DNA of 44,177 nt from Megasphaera hominis (GTDB taxonomy: Bacteria > Bacillota > Negativicutes > Veillonellales > Megasphaeraceae), in contig NZ_JACOGK010000024.1 of assembly GCF_014269395.1 (NCBI RefSeq), forward strand, positions 1-44,177. The letters are read 5' to 3'. This document shows, in pieces, positions 16,923-26,269 of this stretch. Both the position numbers and the translations under genes were made by a program. The notes beneath the pieces were generated by a model, which was given only the letters and a program-made list of their open reading frames with translations, was not told the origin of the DNA and did no database searches. Position 1 is the stretch's first letter. Each line of letters starts with the position of its first letter.

Positions 16923-18482
16923 CTATTCGTACTTCTGTACGAGGGCTGTGAAATCAGCGACATGGGCAGGATACCAGGCAAGGAACGGCGACTGGGCGGC
17001 GTTGAGGATTTGTGTCAGTTCGACGAAGAAATCCGGTACCTTGTCTTCGACGATGGTGCCGACAGGATCGCTCATGTGTTCTTTACCGACTGCGTAGTTA
17101 CCGCCGGCGTAGATGAGGAAGGCCGGGACTGGTTTGTCGTCGACGCGCTTGGACGAGCCGCGCAGGCCCAAGGCCCCGAGCTGCTGTGTCGTGCACGTCG
17201 AGGCGCAGCCGGAGAAGCGGCATTGCGGCAAGAGGGATGTATCGAGGCCTTTTTCTTTCAGTGTCTGGAGGACGCGGACGAGCATACCATGAGAATCGCG
17301 CAGGCCTTGCTGGCAGACCGTGGCGCCGATGCAGGAGACAGAGTTTTCAAAGGCTGTAACGGCAGCATCGCTTTCTGTAATGGCTGCGATCTGGCGGGCT
17401 TCAGCAGCTGTCAGGTTGATGATATATGCCGTTTCATCGGCATTGAGGCGGATTTCTACACCGTCCAGGTCAGAAGCGGCTGTGAGGAGCTGGTGGAAGA
17501 CGCTGATATCCGGCGTGCCACCGGTGGGATGGTAGGCTACATAGTAGAGGCCGTCCTGTTTCTGGGCGTGAATGCGCGGGTTCGAAAGGACCGTGTCGTC
17601 TTTGCCGCTCTTGGTCAAAGCCGGTTCGGCTGTGACCTGCAGGCGGAAGTTTCCTTCGGTGCGGGCTTTGGCAACTGCTTCGCGGACGATGCGGCGGAAT
17701 TCGTCGTCACCGAACTTAGTAAGGATGAAACGGGAACGGGCGGTGCCGCGGTTTTTGTAATCGCCATGGTCCATGTAGACATGGGCATAGCCTAAGACGT
17801 AATAGGGAGTATCGGCCGGGTCGATTCCTTCGTCGACGCAGATGCCGATACGGGAACCGTTGACGCCGAAGCCGCCGCCGGCGTAGACGTCGACTTTGCC
17901 GTCCGGACGGGCGACGAAGCCCAGATCCTTGAAGGTAGCGTGCCCTTCGTTGTCGGTGCCGTTGGAGAAGCTGATCTTGTATTTACGCGGCAGGTTCAGG
18001 CTGGGAATGATGTTCATGACGAAATCGGCCGTGCCTTTGATGTAGGGTGTAAGGTCGAAGTATTCCTGAGGATCGACGCCGTGGAGCGGGCTGGCCGTAA
18101 GGTTACGCGGGTTGTCGCTGCCGGCACCGTAGCAGTATACGTCGTGATCGAGACAGTCCTGATAAAGATCGAGGAGTTCTTTTTCTTTTAAATGATGTAC
18201 CTGCAGTGCTTCGCCGGTCGTGAAATGGACCAGTGACGGCTGGTACGTGTCCAAGGCGTGGATGAGAAATTTCATGTTGGCCTGGGTAATAGCGCCGCCG
18301 GGAAAACGGAGACGCAGCATGCATGCTTCGCCGCCTTTTTCACCGTAACAGCCGAACTTGCCCGACGTCCCCTTGTATTTCGCCGGGGGCAGTTCTTTAG
18401 CGAAAAAAGCGTGCGTTGCTTCTGCAAATTTTGGGAAACGAGAGCGGATTTCTTCTTTTGTTTCCGGTGTGATTCCTGACAT
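16923..18482 (-). CDS. Siroheme/4Fe-4S nitrite or sulfite reductase
   Basis: The 519-residue protein belongs to the ferredoxin-type nitrite/sulfite reductase family (NirA/Sir-like). These enzymes reduce nitrite to ammonia or sulfite to sulfide with six electrons, using siroheme coupled to a 4Fe-4S cluster. The cluster ligands are clear: CIGATVC (C-x5-C) followed about 45 residues later by GCASTC (C-x3-C). The duplicated ferredoxin-like half domains fit the length. The start at 18482 is preceded by AGGAGG. There is no adjacent transporter or electron donor, so sequence alone does not decide between nitrite and sulfite as substrate. Confidence 0.88.
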   Translation of the reverse strand: MSGITPETKEEIRSRFPKFAEATHAFFAKELPPAKYKGTSGKFGCYGEKGGEACMLRLRFPGGAITQANMKFLIHALDTYQPSLVHFTTGEALQVHHLKEKELLDLYQDCLDHDVYCYGAGSDNPRNLTASPLHGVDPQEYFDLTPYIKGTADFVMNIIPSLNLPRKYKISFSNGTDNEGHATFKDLGFVARPDGKVDVYAGGGFGVNGSRIGICVDEGIDPADTPYYVLGYAHVYMDHGDYKNRGTARSRFILTKFGDDEFRRIVREAVAKARTEGNFRLQVTAEPALTKSGKDDTVLSNPRIHAQKQDGLYYVAYHPTGGTPDISVFHQLLTAASDLDGVEIRLNADETAYIINLTAAEARQIAAITESDAAVTAFENSVSCIGATVCQQGLRDSHGMLVRVLQTLKEKGLDTSLLPQCRFSGCASTCTTQQLGALGLRGSSKRVDDKPVPAFLIYAGGNYAVGKEHMSDPVGTIVEDKVPDFFVELTQILNAAQSPFLAWYPAHVADFTALVQKYE

Positions 18483-18513
18483 AATACATACCTCCTAATT
18501 TGTCTACTGTACG

Positions 18514-18535
18514 ATAATAGGTCTTTCCCTATTAT
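18514..18535. promoter_or_regulatory. Perfect palindrome in the nitrite/sulfite reductase leader
   Basis: ATAATAGG and CCTATTAT form a perfect 8-bp inverted repeat around a 6-bp spacer, between the promoter and the start codon. It could be a repressor operator or an RNA hairpin. No regulator family is assigned. Confidence 0.45.
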
Positions 18536-18565
18536 ACAGCAGATTGTTCAATATACCCATAGGAA

Positions 18566-18594
18566 ATTATAGCAAATATCACTTTTTTTGTCAG
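18566..18594 (-). promoter_or_regulatory. Promoter of the nitrite/sulfite reductase gene
   Basis: On the minus strand, CTGACA (plus 18589-18594) and TATAAT (plus 18566-18571) are separated by exactly 17 bp. The predicted leader is about 75 nt and contains the 18514-18535 palindrome. Confidence 0.65.
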
Positions 18595-18790
18595 GTATTA
18601 GAATGTAATTCGCTACACTTTTAGAACATAATTCTATTACTAATACTCATGTATTGGAAAAGTGGTACTGGAAGAAATGTCACAGTTTTCTACAACGAAT
18701 TGTCGCTCATTTGGTATATCTTTGTCATAGAATTGTCACATTCGTTCGCTATACTGTGTAGTATCAAAAGGGAAGAGGAGTTGACCCACT

Positions 18791-19090
18791 ATGATGAAAC
18801 TAAATAAGATGTTAAAAATGGTAATGGTCCTTGTCGTGACGCTCGTAAGCTTTAGCGGTGCGGCACTGACGGCGCAGGCTGCCGGCCCGGGCGGCTGGCA
18901 CAATGACCAGCGTTGGGAACAGCGGGACAACCGTGGTGATCGCAACTGGCGCAATGACCGCAGACCGGAACCGCCAAAAAAAAAAATACACGGCCAGCGA
19001 CAAGAAAGCCGATATCGCCATTGGCGTGGCAGCCGTGGCGGCAGTCATCGCCCTTTCGAAGTAAGCCACGATAAAGAGTACGGCCGCTAA
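18791..19090 (+). CDS. Small secreted basic protein with frame broken at an A11 tract
   Basis: The first 31 residues form a Sec signal peptide (LKMVMVLVVTLVSFSGAALT, cleavage near AQAA). An Arg/Trp/Asp-rich segment follows (NDQRWEQRDNRGDRNWRNDR), then PPKKK encoded by eleven A residues. As sequenced, the frame continues with a basic His/Arg/Ser tail to 19090. With ten A residues it would instead end KKKYTASDKKADIAIG, then a hydrophobic stretch rich in Ala and Val, stopping at 19064. That tail looks more protein-like and could be membrane-inserted. The ribosome binding site is GAGGAG. No known family is recognised. Confidence 0.6.
   Translation: MMKLNKMLKMVMVLVVTLVSFSGAALTAQAAGPGGWHNDQRWEQRDNRGDRNWRNDRRPEPPKKKIHGQRQESRYRHWRGSRGGSHRPFEVSHDKEYGR
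18976..18986 (+). other. A11 homopolymer tract inside a coding region
   Basis: Eleven consecutive A residues encode the Lys run and decide which of two C-termini is made. A loss of one A (or a gain of two) switches to the hydrophobic tail. This is a typical length for slipped-strand variation or polymerase slippage. Confidence 0.7.
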
Positions 19091-19110
19091 GGCGTACCTT
19101 GAAAAAACAG

Positions 19111-19150
19111 GCTCTGCCAGACAGGAACTATCCTGCGGGCAGAGCTTTTT
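19111..19150 (+). terminator. Intrinsic terminator of the small secreted protein gene
   Basis: GCTCTGCC pairs with GGGCAGAGC, with an inner CAGGA/TCCTG stem, followed by six T residues. It is preceded by AAAAAA and so may be bidirectional. Confidence 0.75.
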
Positions 19151-19918
19151 TGCGTACTTTTTTCGCAGCTCTTTTGCCTTATGCAGGTACGCAGGCAGGT
19201 AACATAGAGTTGACAAAAATTTTTTTAAAATGGTTTTTTATAAGTGTAACAAATTTGAACAAAAGGGCGTGGGAAACCGTTTTATGTAGCCTGCGAGAGC
19301 CGCTTTTCATGTCCTTTTACGCACCCGTTACGTAGATATATAATAGTATGGCGGACATACATATGTCCTTTTGTGCGAAAATATTACAAAATGCTTGCTA
19401 AAAGTATGATTTATGGAACTAAAAGTTATTTTTGTAGTAAAATAGTGCAGAATTTTTACTACGTATGATTAGATAAGAATTTTTCTTTAGAAAAATATAA
19501 TTGATATATAGCAAAATGGCAATTACTGAAAGCTATAAACAGAAAACGTGCATAAAAATTTTAAGAATTAACCAAAACGTTATAAGATAACAAGGGAAAA
19601 CTCTTTAAAAATTTACATGGATGTGGTAATATGATATTGAAAATATGTAATATTGCTATGAGTTATACGTAAAAAGAACTTAAAAATAGCAATGCGATTT
19701 ATCAATAAAATAAAATAATTAAAATTGTTATTATGCAAAAAATATGCTTATTGTAAAAGCAATCGCCACTGCTGCCGGCGACGGGAAGAGAATTCCTGTT
19801 CGATAGATGACAGCCTATATATGGCGTCACATTCCACATGAAAGTGACGTGGGATTTTCAATATCTTTGAACTAGCAATCTTTTGCTACGTACCTCATCC
19901 CAACCTCAAACCTCAAGA

Positions 19919-19971
19919 AACAGAAAAGCCTCTGCCAGACACCCATTGTGTCGTGCAGAGGCTTTTCTGTT
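19919..19971. terminator. Long perfect orphan hairpin
   Basis: A 17-bp perfect stem (core CAGAAAAGCCTCTGC and its complement) encloses a loop with a second 5-bp stem, GACAC/GTGTC. No gene ends nearby on either strand. It could terminate an unannotated small RNA or insulate the autotransporter downstream. Confidence 0.5.
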
Positions 19972-20396
19972 GCAGCAGAGGTTGGTGACTCGCAGCCATA
20001 AGTCCGGGGGAAGAATCATATTTTCTTGTGACGATGTAGAGGACACGTTAGGAAATAATCTTTCTTTATTTTCATATAGCTAATGAATAAAAACGAATCA
20101 ATATAGCTATAATATACTATACTGATTGAGCATAGGAATACTGCGGAAAAAAAGAGGATAAAGAAAGTCTTGAAAATTAAGAATGCCCTATTTTCCCACT
20201 ACAAAAGTATTAACCCATATGATAGAATAATCGTAAGATTGTGTAGTAACATAATTTAGTACGCTAAAATATAAGGAGAGATCAGGATAAAATTACAGGA
20301 AAATACAAAAATAATAATGCTAATAAAAGGCAGTCTTATTGTTTGTTTGAAATAGACATGTCTTGCCAATTTTTAGGAAATACTATCTTTTAAATG

Positions 20397-20448
20397 TTGC
20401 AAAACATACGGGAATATTTTGCAATGTACGTCGTGGGAAGGCGTACAT
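20397..20448 (+). promoter_or_regulatory. Twin leader hairpins before autotransporter 1
   Basis: Hairpin one is TTGCAAAA/TTTTGCAA with loop CATACGGGAATA (20397-20424). Hairpin two is ATGTACG/CGTACAT with loop TCGTGGGAAGG (20424-20448). They end 19 nt before the ATG and next to the TGAGGT ribosome binding site, so they could gate translation. Loops with GGGAA also occur upstream of the other adhesins. Confidence 0.5.
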
Positions 20449-20467
20449 GAAATGAGGTATTAAATAC

Positions 20468-23400
20468 ATGAGAAAGAATTGGGGAAGAAGAGAGTTGACT
20501 CTCGTATTGACGCTGAGTATCATGGGCGCAGGCCTGGGTGCACAGAGCGTACAAGCTGATTCGAGTACAATAACAGCAGATCGGACGGGACCGGTCTATA
20601 CTGCGACGAAGGATGGGACCTCTTACGCGGCCTTAACCATAGGGGACGCTCAGGCGTCGCCGACCATAACGGGAAATGCATATGGAGGTCTCGGCACTGC
20701 TGGCGGCAGTGCGTCTTATTTTAATACGGCAGCGCTGCAAAACGGCACGGTCACGGGCAGTCTGTATGGCGCCTATGATACGGATGCTGCTACGTATAAT
20801 ACGACGACGGTGTATGCCGGCAGCGTCGGGACTAATGTCTACGGCGGTGCGTCGGCTGAAGCTGGCGCAGATCATAATACGGTCCAAATCGGCGTCCCGG
20901 TCAATGACGGCGATACGCTGGGCACCATTTCTATCGGCGGCAGTGTCTATGGCAATGCTTCTGCTACGGGCGGTGGTGCGGCGCAGGTCACCATCGGCCA
21001 GGGGAGTGGTGTGACTACGACCATTACGGGCGATGTCTATGGCGCCTATGTCACGGGTGGCGGTTCCGATACGAATACCGTCACCATTACAGGCGGCAGC
21101 CTCGGCGGCAGTGTCTACGGCAGTTATGGCACGGAAGGTCGGTCCAACACGCTTACCCTGGGTGCTGCGGACAGTACGACCGGTCCGTCTATTGACGGTT
21201 CTCTTTATGGGTCCTATGGCACGTCCGGGCAGGCCTATGCCAATGGTCTTACGATCAACAGCGGCGAGGTGAAAGGTACCGTCTATGGCAGCTGGGGAAG
21301 CCTGGCTACGCAGAATACGCTGACCGTAAACGGCGGCACCATTGATCAGGGCATCTACGGCGGCTATGCCACAGGTCTGGTGGGCAATAATACCATTACC
21401 CTGAAGGGCGGCACCGTGTCCGGTAACGTGTATGCCGGTTATTCCACCGAAGGCTCTGCCAACGACAATACGATCAACCTCTACGGCGGCACCCTCACTG
21501 GCGCCAGCCTCTATGGCGGTGTCGGCGCCACCGGCAGCGGAGACAACACTTTAAACGTCTATACCTTGGGAAATACGCTCCAAAATCTGGGCGCCTTCCA
21601 GAATCTCAATTTCTATGTTCCTGCCGCAGCTGCTACGACGGCCAATGCTACCATGCTGACCGTCACAGGGACGGCCGATGTGACGGGCAGCACGATCAGT
21701 GCCGGTGTAGAAAATATCAACGACTTTGCGACGAATCAGGTCATTACCCTCCTGACGGACAGTAACGGCATTACGGGCCTCGATGGCGTCACCTTTGGCA
21801 CCCTGACAGACGCAGGCTTTGCCCAGACCGGGTTTTATCTTTCCAAGACGGCAGATAACCATACGGTCACCCTGACCATTGGCACGAAAACGGACGACAG
21901 CGGTTCTAGTGATTCCGGCGACGTGACACCGGTGGCAGGTGATGCCGTAGAAATCACCACCAATGGCACCACTGCGTCCTACGGGGATTATCAGACCAGC
22001 TACCTGACCAGTGCCGCCGATAACGTGGTTACCGTCAAGAGCGGCACCTATACCAGCTCCATCTATGGCAGCTATGGCGGCGACGGCGGTACCAGCAACA
22101 AGGTCAGCATCGGCGCAGTCGGTACGGACGGCCCGTCCATCACAGGCGATGTCCTGGGTGACAGTGGTACAGGGACAACGTATTTTAACGAAGTTACGGT
22201 AAACAGAGGTACCATCACGGGCACGGTCTACGGCGCCAAGAGCAATACGGCGACCTACAATACGATTACCGTAAACGGCGGCACCATCACAGGCGGCATC
22301 TACGGCGCCTACAGCACGAGTGATGCCAACGGTGCCATCAATAGCAACACGCTGAACCTCCTGGGCGGCAAGGTTTCCGGCGCTATTTACGGCGGCTATG
22401 CCGAAAACGGTTCCATCGGCGGCAACACGATCAACCTGAATGGCACCGATGTATCCGGCGCCAGCCTTTATGGCGCGGCCGGCACGGGCTCGGGCATGGA
22501 CACGAATACGCTGAACGTCTACACCCTGAATAACAGCGTCGTGAACCTGAGCGGCTTCCAGAATATCAATTTCTATCTCCCTGATGCGGCTAAGACCACG
22601 GCCGATGCCACCATGCTCACCGTCACAGGGACAGCAGACATCACGAATACAGCTATCAAGGCGGGCATAGAAGACCTCACAGGCTATGCGGACGGCACGA
22701 TGATTACGCTCCTGACGGATACCAATGGGCTTACGGGCCTTACGAGTGCCAATGTCGGTACGATCACGGACGAGGGCTTTGCCCAGACAGGCTTCTATCT
22801 TACCAAGTCCCGGGATGGCAAATCTATCGTTCTCACTATTGGCGAGAAACCTACGGATTACGTCACTATCGTCACGAACGGCAATACGGCGTCTTACCCG
22901 GATTACCAGACGGACTATCTCTCCAGCCAGCAGCAAAACAGCGTCACCCTTACGGGCGGCACCTTTGCCGGAGCTATCTATGGTGCCAAGGCCGACAGCG
23001 GCGACACAGGCGACAATAAGGTTACCATCTCAGCCGGCACGGTGCAGGCCTCGGTCTACGGCGCCTCCGGCGGTACAGGCGGCGGCAGCAATACCGTCAC
23101 TCTGGGCGACAGCGGCACGGACGGCCCAACCATTACAGGTAATGTTTACGCCTATGACGGCACGGGTGTGTCCAGCTTTAACGCGGTGAGCGTAGCCAGC
23201 GGCTCTGTGAGCGGCACGATCTACGGTGCCAAGACCGATACGGCAACGTACAATACGGTCACGGTGAGCGGTGGCTCCGTGGGCAGTATCTATGGCGCCT
23301 ATAGCAGTAATAGCAATGGCGGCATTGTGGATAATAACACGGTCACCCTCTCGGGCGGCACTGTCACAGGCGATGTCTATGGCGCTTACGGGGTAAGTGC

Positions 23401-26269
23401 TTCCGTAGGTTCCAATACGGTAAACCTCTCAGGCAGTACTGTCACAGGCAACGTCTATGGCGCCTATGGGGTAAGCAATTCCGTAGGTTCCAATACGGTA
23501 AACCTCCAGGGCAGCACCGTCAAGGGGAGCGTCTACGCCGGCACTTCCGAAAGCGGCTCAGCCAGCGGCAACGCCATCAACCTCTACAGCGGCGACCTGA
23601 CACAGGCCAGCCTCTACGGCAGCAGCAAGGAATCTGATACGGGCAATACGCTGAACGTCTACAGCGTAGGCAATACGGTGGCCAATCTGGGAGCGTTCCA
23701 GAACCTCACGTTCTATGTCCCGGACACTGCCGTGAGCGGTGCTACCATGCTCACCGTGACAGGAAAGGCCGACGTCTCTCATGCGACCCTTTCAGCCGCT
23801 GTACAGGACCTGACAACGCTTGTAACCGGTGACGTCATCACCCTCCTGTCGGATACCAATGGCATTACCGGTCTCAATACGGCCTCCATCGGCACGCTCG
23901 TAGACAGCGGCTTTGCCACGACGGACTATTACCTTACTAAGAGTGCCGACGGGAAATCTGTCACGCTCACGATCGGCGCGAAGCCTACGGATTACGTCTT
24001 TGTCACGACGGACGGCGTCCTTTCGTCGTACAGGGATTACACGACGGGCTATCTGGCCGGTAATTCCGGTAATACCGTGAGCATCACCGGCGGCAATCTG
24101 ACGACGGATATTTATGGCGCCAAGACTGCTAGCGGCGGCGACACGAGGGATAACACGGTCACCATCTCAGCGGGCAGCGTGACGGGCTCAGTCTACGGCG
24201 CGTCCGGCGGCACAGGCGGCGATAACAATACGGTCACTCTCGGTGCCAGCGGCACGGATGGACCGACCATTACAGGAAATGTCTACGCCTATGACGGCAC
24301 AGGTGTGTCCAGCTTTAACACAGTAAGCGTAGCCAGCGGCTCTGTAGGCGGCACAATCTACGGCGCTAAGACCGATACGGCAACGTACAATACAGTTACC
24401 GTAAACGGCGGTACCATCACTAGCGGCATCTACGGTGCGTATAGCATTAGCGACGCCAACGGTGTCATCGAGAACAATACGCTGAACCTCTTGAACGGCA
24501 AAGTTTCCGGGGCTATCTACGGCGGCTACGCAGAAAACGGCTCTGTGGGCAGCAATGTCATCAACCTGTATGGCACGGACGTATCCGGCGCCAGCCTCTA
24601 CGGGGGCGGCGGTTCGGGCTCCAGCTTTAGCAGTAATACGCTGAACGTCTATACCCTGGGAAATACCGTAGCAAATATCGGCAATTTCCAGAATATCAAT
24701 TTCTACGTTCCTGAGGCGGCTAAGACCACGGAAAACGCTACGATGCTTACCGTCACAGGTACTGCGGACATCACGAACACGGCTATTAAAGCCGGCATTG
24801 CAGACCTGACAGGCTATACGGACGGCACGGTGATCACACTGCTGACAGATGCTAGTGGCCTGACAGGCCTCAAGTCGGCTGCCGTAGGCACCTTGACGGA
24901 CAGCGGCTTTGCCCAGACAGGCTATTATCTTACCAAGAGCAAGGACGGAAAGTCCATTATCCTCACCATTGGTACCAAACCAATGGATTATGTGTCCATC
25001 GTGACCAACGGCCTGACCTCGGCCTATCCGGACTATGATACGGAGTACCTGTCTAGTACCAAGGGCAACACGGTTACGGTCACAGGCAGTACCTTTGCGA
25101 CGAATCTCTACGGCGCCTATGCCAGTGGGGTCGAGACATCGGATGATACAGTCAGCCTGACAGCGGGCGCGGTGAACGCATCCGTCTACGGCGCCTTTGG
25201 CGGCACAGTCGGCGATCACAATACGGTCACTCTCGGTACCAGCGGCACGGATGGACCGACCATTACAGGAAATGTCTACGCCTATGACGGCACAGGTGTG
25301 TCCAGCTTTAACACAGTGAGCGTAGCCAGCGGCTCTGTAGGCGGCACGATCTACGGCGCTAAGACCGATACGACAACGTACAATACCATTACCGTAAACG
25401 GGGGCACCATCGGCCAGGGCATCTACGGCGGCTATGCCACAGGTTTTGTGGGCAACAATACCATTATCCTGAAGGGCGGCACCGTGTCCGGTGACGTGTA
25501 TGCCGGCTATTCCACCGAAGGCTCTGCCAGCGACAATACGATCAACCTGTACAGCACGAACGTATCCGGCGCCAGCCTCTACGGTGGCGGTGGCACGGCC
25601 TCTGAATTTACCAATAATACGCTGAACGTCTATACCCTGGGCAATAGCGTGGCCAATATCGGCAATTTCCAGAATATCAATTTCTATATCCCGGAAGACG
25701 CGAAGACTACGAAAAACGCTACGATGCTTACCGTCACGGGTACAGCGAACATCACGAACACGGCCATTAAAGCCGGCATTGCAGACCTGACAGGTTACAC
25801 AGACGGCATGGTCATCACGCTCCTGACGGACGATAATGGTCTCATTGGCCTCAAGTCGGCTGCTGTAGGCACCCTGACGGACAGCGGCTTTGCCCAGACA
25901 GGCTATTACCTCACGAAGAGCAAGGACGGAAAGTCCATCGTCCTGACTATTGGCACGAAGCCTACCGATTATGTGTCCATCGTGACCAATGGCTTGACCT
26001 CGACCTATCCGGACTACGATACAGAGTACCTTGCTAATACCAAGGGAAACACGGTTACGATTACGGGCAGTACCTTTGCAACGAATCTCTATGGTGCCTA
26101 CGCCAGTGGGGTCGAGACATCGGATAATACGGTCGCAGTCTCTGCCGGCACGGTAAAAGCCTCTGTCTACGGCGCCTTTGGCGGCAGTAGCGGTACAAAT
26201 AACACAGTCACCGTCGGTGCAACAGGCACAGACGGACCCGACCATTACAGGCAATGTCTACGCCTATGA
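20468..26269 (+). CDS. Autotransporter 1, N-terminal part (signal peptide and passenger modules 1-5)
   Basis: The 1933-residue open part starts with a signal peptide (LTLVLTLSIMGAGLGAQSV, cleavage near VQA). The passenger consists of short beta-helix-like rungs with the pattern NTVTVxGGTxxGxxYGxY. Each module ends with FQNxNFYxP, then MLTVTGTADxT and GFAQTGFYLxK...LTIG. Modules repeat about every 330 residues; copies in the 24255 and 25248 regions are nearly identical at DNA level over 135 bp. The frame is lost at 26237, and the last seven residues or so (after TDGP) are out-of-frame read-through. Confidence 0.8.
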   Translation: MRKNWGRRELTLVLTLSIMGAGLGAQSVQADSSTITADRTGPVYTATKDGTSYAALTIGDAQASPTITGNAYGGLGTAGGSASYFNTAALQNGTVTGSLYGAYDTDAATYNTTTVYAGSVGTNVYGGASAEAGADHNTVQIGVPVNDGDTLGTISIGGSVYGNASATGGGAAQVTIGQGSGVTTTITGDVYGAYVTGGGSDTNTVTITGGSLGGSVYGSYGTEGRSNTLTLGAADSTTGPSIDGSLYGSYGTSGQAYANGLTINSGEVKGTVYGSWGSLATQNTLTVNGGTIDQGIYGGYATGLVGNNTITLKGGTVSGNVYAGYSTEGSANDNTINLYGGTLTGASLYGGVGATGSGDNTLNVYTLGNTLQNLGAFQNLNFYVPAAAATTANATMLTVTGTADVTGSTISAGVENINDFATNQVITLLTDSNGITGLDGVTFGTLTDAGFAQTGFYLSKTADNHTVTLTIGTKTDDSGSSDSGDVTPVAGDAVEITTNGTTASYGDYQTSYLTSAADNVVTVKSGTYTSSIYGSYGGDGGTSNKVSIGAVGTDGPSITGDVLGDSGTGTTYFNEVTVNRGTITGTVYGAKSNTATYNTITVNGGTITGGIYGAYSTSDANGAINSNTLNLLGGKVSGAIYGGYAENGSIGGNTINLNGTDVSGASLYGAAGTGSGMDTNTLNVYTLNNSVVNLSGFQNINFYLPDAAKTTADATMLTVTGTADITNTAIKAGIEDLTGYADGTMITLLTDTNGLTGLTSANVGTITDEGFAQTGFYLTKSRDGKSIVLTIGEKPTDYVTIVTNGNTASYPDYQTDYLSSQQQNSVTLTGGTFAGAIYGAKADSGDTGDNKVTISAGTVQASVYGASGGTGGGSNTVTLGDSGTDGPTITGNVYAYDGTGVSSFNAVSVASGSVSGTIYGAKTDTATYNTVTVSGGSVGSIYGAYSSNSNGGIVDNNTVTLSGGTVTGDVYGAYGVSASVGSNTVNLSGSTVTGNVYGAYGVSNSVGSNTVNLQGSTVKGSVYAGTSESGSASGNAINLYSGDLTQASLYGSSKESDTGNTLNVYSVGNTVANLGAFQNLTFYVPDTAVSGATMLTVTGKADVSHATLSAAVQDLTTLVTGDVITLLSDTNGITGLNTASIGTLVDSGFATTDYYLTKSADGKSVTLTIGAKPTDYVFVTTDGVLSSYRDYTTGYLAGNSGNTVSITGGNLTTDIYGAKTASGGDTRDNTVTISAGSVTGSVYGASGGTGGDNNTVTLGASGTDGPTITGNVYAYDGTGVSSFNTVSVASGSVGGTIYGAKTDTATYNTVTVNGGTITSGIYGAYSISDANGVIENNTLNLLNGKVSGAIYGGYAENGSVGSNVINLYGTDVSGASLYGGGGSGSSFSSNTLNVYTLGNTVANIGNFQNINFYVPEAAKTTENATMLTVTGTADITNTAIKAGIADLTGYTDGTVITLLTDASGLTGLKSAAVGTLTDSGFAQTGYYLTKSKDGKSIILTIGTKPMDYVSIVTNGLTSAYPDYDTEYLSSTKGNTVTVTGSTFATNLYGAYASGVETSDDTVSLTAGAVNASVYGAFGGTVGDHNTVTLGTSGTDGPTITGNVYAYDGTGVSSFNTVSVASGSVGGTIYGAKTDTTTYNTITVNGGTIGQGIYGGYATGFVGNNTIILKGGTVSGDVYAGYSTEGSASDNTINLYSTNVSGASLYGGGGTASEFTNNTLNVYTLGNSVANIGNFQNINFYIPEDAKTTKNATMLTVTGTANITNTAIKAGIADLTGYTDGMVITLLTDDNGLIGLKSAAVGTLTDSGFAQTGYYLTKSKDGKSIVLTIGTKPTDYVSIVTNGLTSTYPDYDTEYLANTKGNTVTITGSTFATNLYGAYASGVETSDNTVAVSAGTVKASVYGAFGGSSGTNNTVTVGATGTDGPDHYRQCLRL

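Larger units (their letters stand above)
19155..20466 (+). other. Long AT-rich upstream region of the first autotransporter
   Basis: About 1.3 kb contains no credible gene. It holds a CGTCAC/GTGACG hairpin at about 19829, a long orphan hairpin at 19919-19971, and two leader hairpins just before the start codon. A TATAAT box occurs at 20108 without a good -35. The length and composition suggest a regulatory region, possibly with a small RNA ending near 19971. Confidence 0.45.

Noticed and set aside
19099..19335. A 78-codon plus-strand ORF
   Set aside because: It contains the terminator of the preceding gene and has no ribosome binding site.
24188..26254. Long minus-strand open frames across autotransporter 1
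   Set aside because: They arise from the repeated Gly/Thr codon pattern read in reverse and repeat at module spacing. No start signals or domains are seen.
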